Part shown: piece after piece, positions 5,191-5,870 of the stretch | Layout: each line of letters opens with the position of its first letter | Numbering within the stretch: position 1 is the first letter of the stretch | From: Kiritimatiellales bacterium | Lineage (GTDB): Bacteria; Verrucomicrobiota; Kiritimatiellia; Kiritimatiellales; Pontiellaceae | Reading direction: 5' to 3' | Length of the DNA stretch: 5,870 bases | NCBI GenBank assembly: GCA_030588285.1 | Contig: JAUUYK010000067.1 | Coordinates: forward strand, 1-5,870 | The notes under the pieces: model-generated | What the model saw: the letters and a program-made list of their open reading frames with translations, nothing else | Told to the model about the DNA's origin: nothing | The model's database searches: none | Position numbers and translations under genes: made by a program

Positions 5191-5870
5191 ATGATTCAGG
5201 AAAAACACAAATACAACGACTACGGAACGGATTACCCTAATTCCCGTAAGGTCTACATTACCGGAAGTCGTCCTGATATCCGTGTGCCGATGCGCGAAAT
5301 TTTCCTGAACGACACGCGTAAATCCGACGAAAGTATCGAAGAAAATTCGACGGTTATGGTGTACGACACCAGTGGACCCATAACCGATCCTGCATTTGAT
5401 TTGGATCTCGAAAAAGGGCTTCCGGCTCTCCGTGCGGAATGGATCAAAGAACGCGCCGATACCGAACGCTATCCCGCTCGCGGTTATCAGGCCGGCGATG
5501 ATGGGGCTGGACAGGATGAGGCGCGAATCCCCTTTAAATCGTTAGAAAAAACAGCACTTTGCGCGCTGCCGGGCAAGAATGTTTCGCAAATGCACTATGC
5601 CCGGAAAGGCATTATTACGCCGGAAATGGAATATATTGCCATCCGCGAAAACATGGGTCGCCAAGAAGCGTTCAAAGCGGTCTATTGCAAATCCGAACAT
5701 GATGTCGGGTTGCTCACTCAGGCGCAAACCGCCGGAATGCGTCATCCGAATCACCAGCATCCAGGGCAATCCTGGGGTGCGAATATTCCAGAATTTATTA
5801 CGCCTGAATTTGTTCGGAAAGAAGTGGCCGAAGGGCGCGCCATTATTCCAGCCAACGTGAACCATCCCGA
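5191..5870 (+). CDS. thiC: Phosphomethylpyrimidine synthase (ThiC), N-terminal part (cut by window edge)
   Basis: The frame is open from ATG 5191 to the right edge and gives 226 residues, roughly the first third of a ThiC. ThiC is an unusual radical SAM enzyme that rearranges aminoimidazole ribotide to HMP phosphate for thiamine. Visible signatures are the N-terminal ThiC-associated region with [10 protein letters not shown] (58-67; many homologues have Tyr at the Ile position) and [13 protein letters not shown] (76-88). The core domain follows with [17 protein letters not shown] (132-148), AIREN (150-154), [10 protein letters not shown] (203-212) and [12 protein letters not shown] (215-226). 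The C-terminal cluster-binding cysteines lie outside the window. AAGGAG 5 bases upstream and the TPP riboswitch before it confirm the start and the regulation. Nothing suggests a break in the visible part. Confidence 0.97.
   Translation, partial: MIQEKHKYNDYGTDYPNSRKVYITGSRPDIRVPMREIFLNDTRKSDESIEENSTVMVYDTSGPITDPAFDLDLEKGLPALRAEWIKERADTERYPARGYQAGDDGAGQDEARIPFKSLEKTALCALPGKNVSQMHYARKGIITPEMEYIAIRENMGRQEAFKAVYCKSEHDVGLLTQAQTAGMRHPNHQHPGQSWGANIPEFITPEFVRKEVAEGRAIIPANVNHP

Noticed and set aside
5542..5865. A 107-residue minus-strand frame and a 93-residue plus-strand frame (5579-5860)
   Set aside because: Both overlap the clear ThiC coding frame, which is open to the window edge.
1..5870. Mobile element, phage, CRISPR or defence system
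   Set aside because: No transposase, integrase, regular repeat array, terminal repeats or defence motifs were seen; the content is metabolic and housekeeping.

Overview
This window looks like chromosomal housekeeping DNA from a bacterium, with no sign of a mobile element. The best taxonomic guess is the Planctomycetes-Verrucomicrobia-Lentisphaerae/Kiritimatiellota group. That guess rests on the tandem secreted SHD1-like proteins, a Rh-type ammonium transporter N-terminus and the style of the dihydrouridine synthase. It is an inference from protein style, not a search result.

Layout, left to right. (1) Positions 1-242, minus strand: the N-terminal 80 residues of a probable Rh/Amt-type ammonium transporter with a signal peptide; the rest lies outside the window. 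(2) Positions 452-536, minus: a tRNA-Leu with anticodon UAG and an encoded CCA. (3) Positions 580-1212, minus: thiE, thiamine-phosphate synthase. (4) Positions 1341-2084 and 2099-2923, plus: two tandem, related, secreted proteins of unknown function, each with a signal peptide and an N-terminal SHD1-like domain. (5) Positions 4906-2944, minus: bioB (biotin synthase) followed after 7 bases by a tRNA-dihydrouridine synthase gene, probably one transcript. (6) Positions 5051-5130, plus: a TPP riboswitch (THI element) in the leader of thiC, which begins at 5191 and runs off the right edge. The thiC frame is open throughout and is clearly ThiC.

How the genes fit together. thiC makes the HMP pyrimidine phosphate of thiamine and thiE joins the pyrimidine and thiazole halves, so two steps of one pathway flank the window, about 4 kb apart and on opposite strands. 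Only thiC carries a visible riboswitch. bioB and thiC are divergent and share a 284-base intergenic region holding a candidate promoter for each and a cluster of short inverted repeats between them. The dus gene and the second SHD1-like gene converge with only 20 bases between them and no clear terminator.

I found no convincing novel system. The items most worth a second look are the paralogous secreted pair, a plausible translational switch mechanism for the riboswitch, and the inverted-repeat cluster between bioB and thiC.
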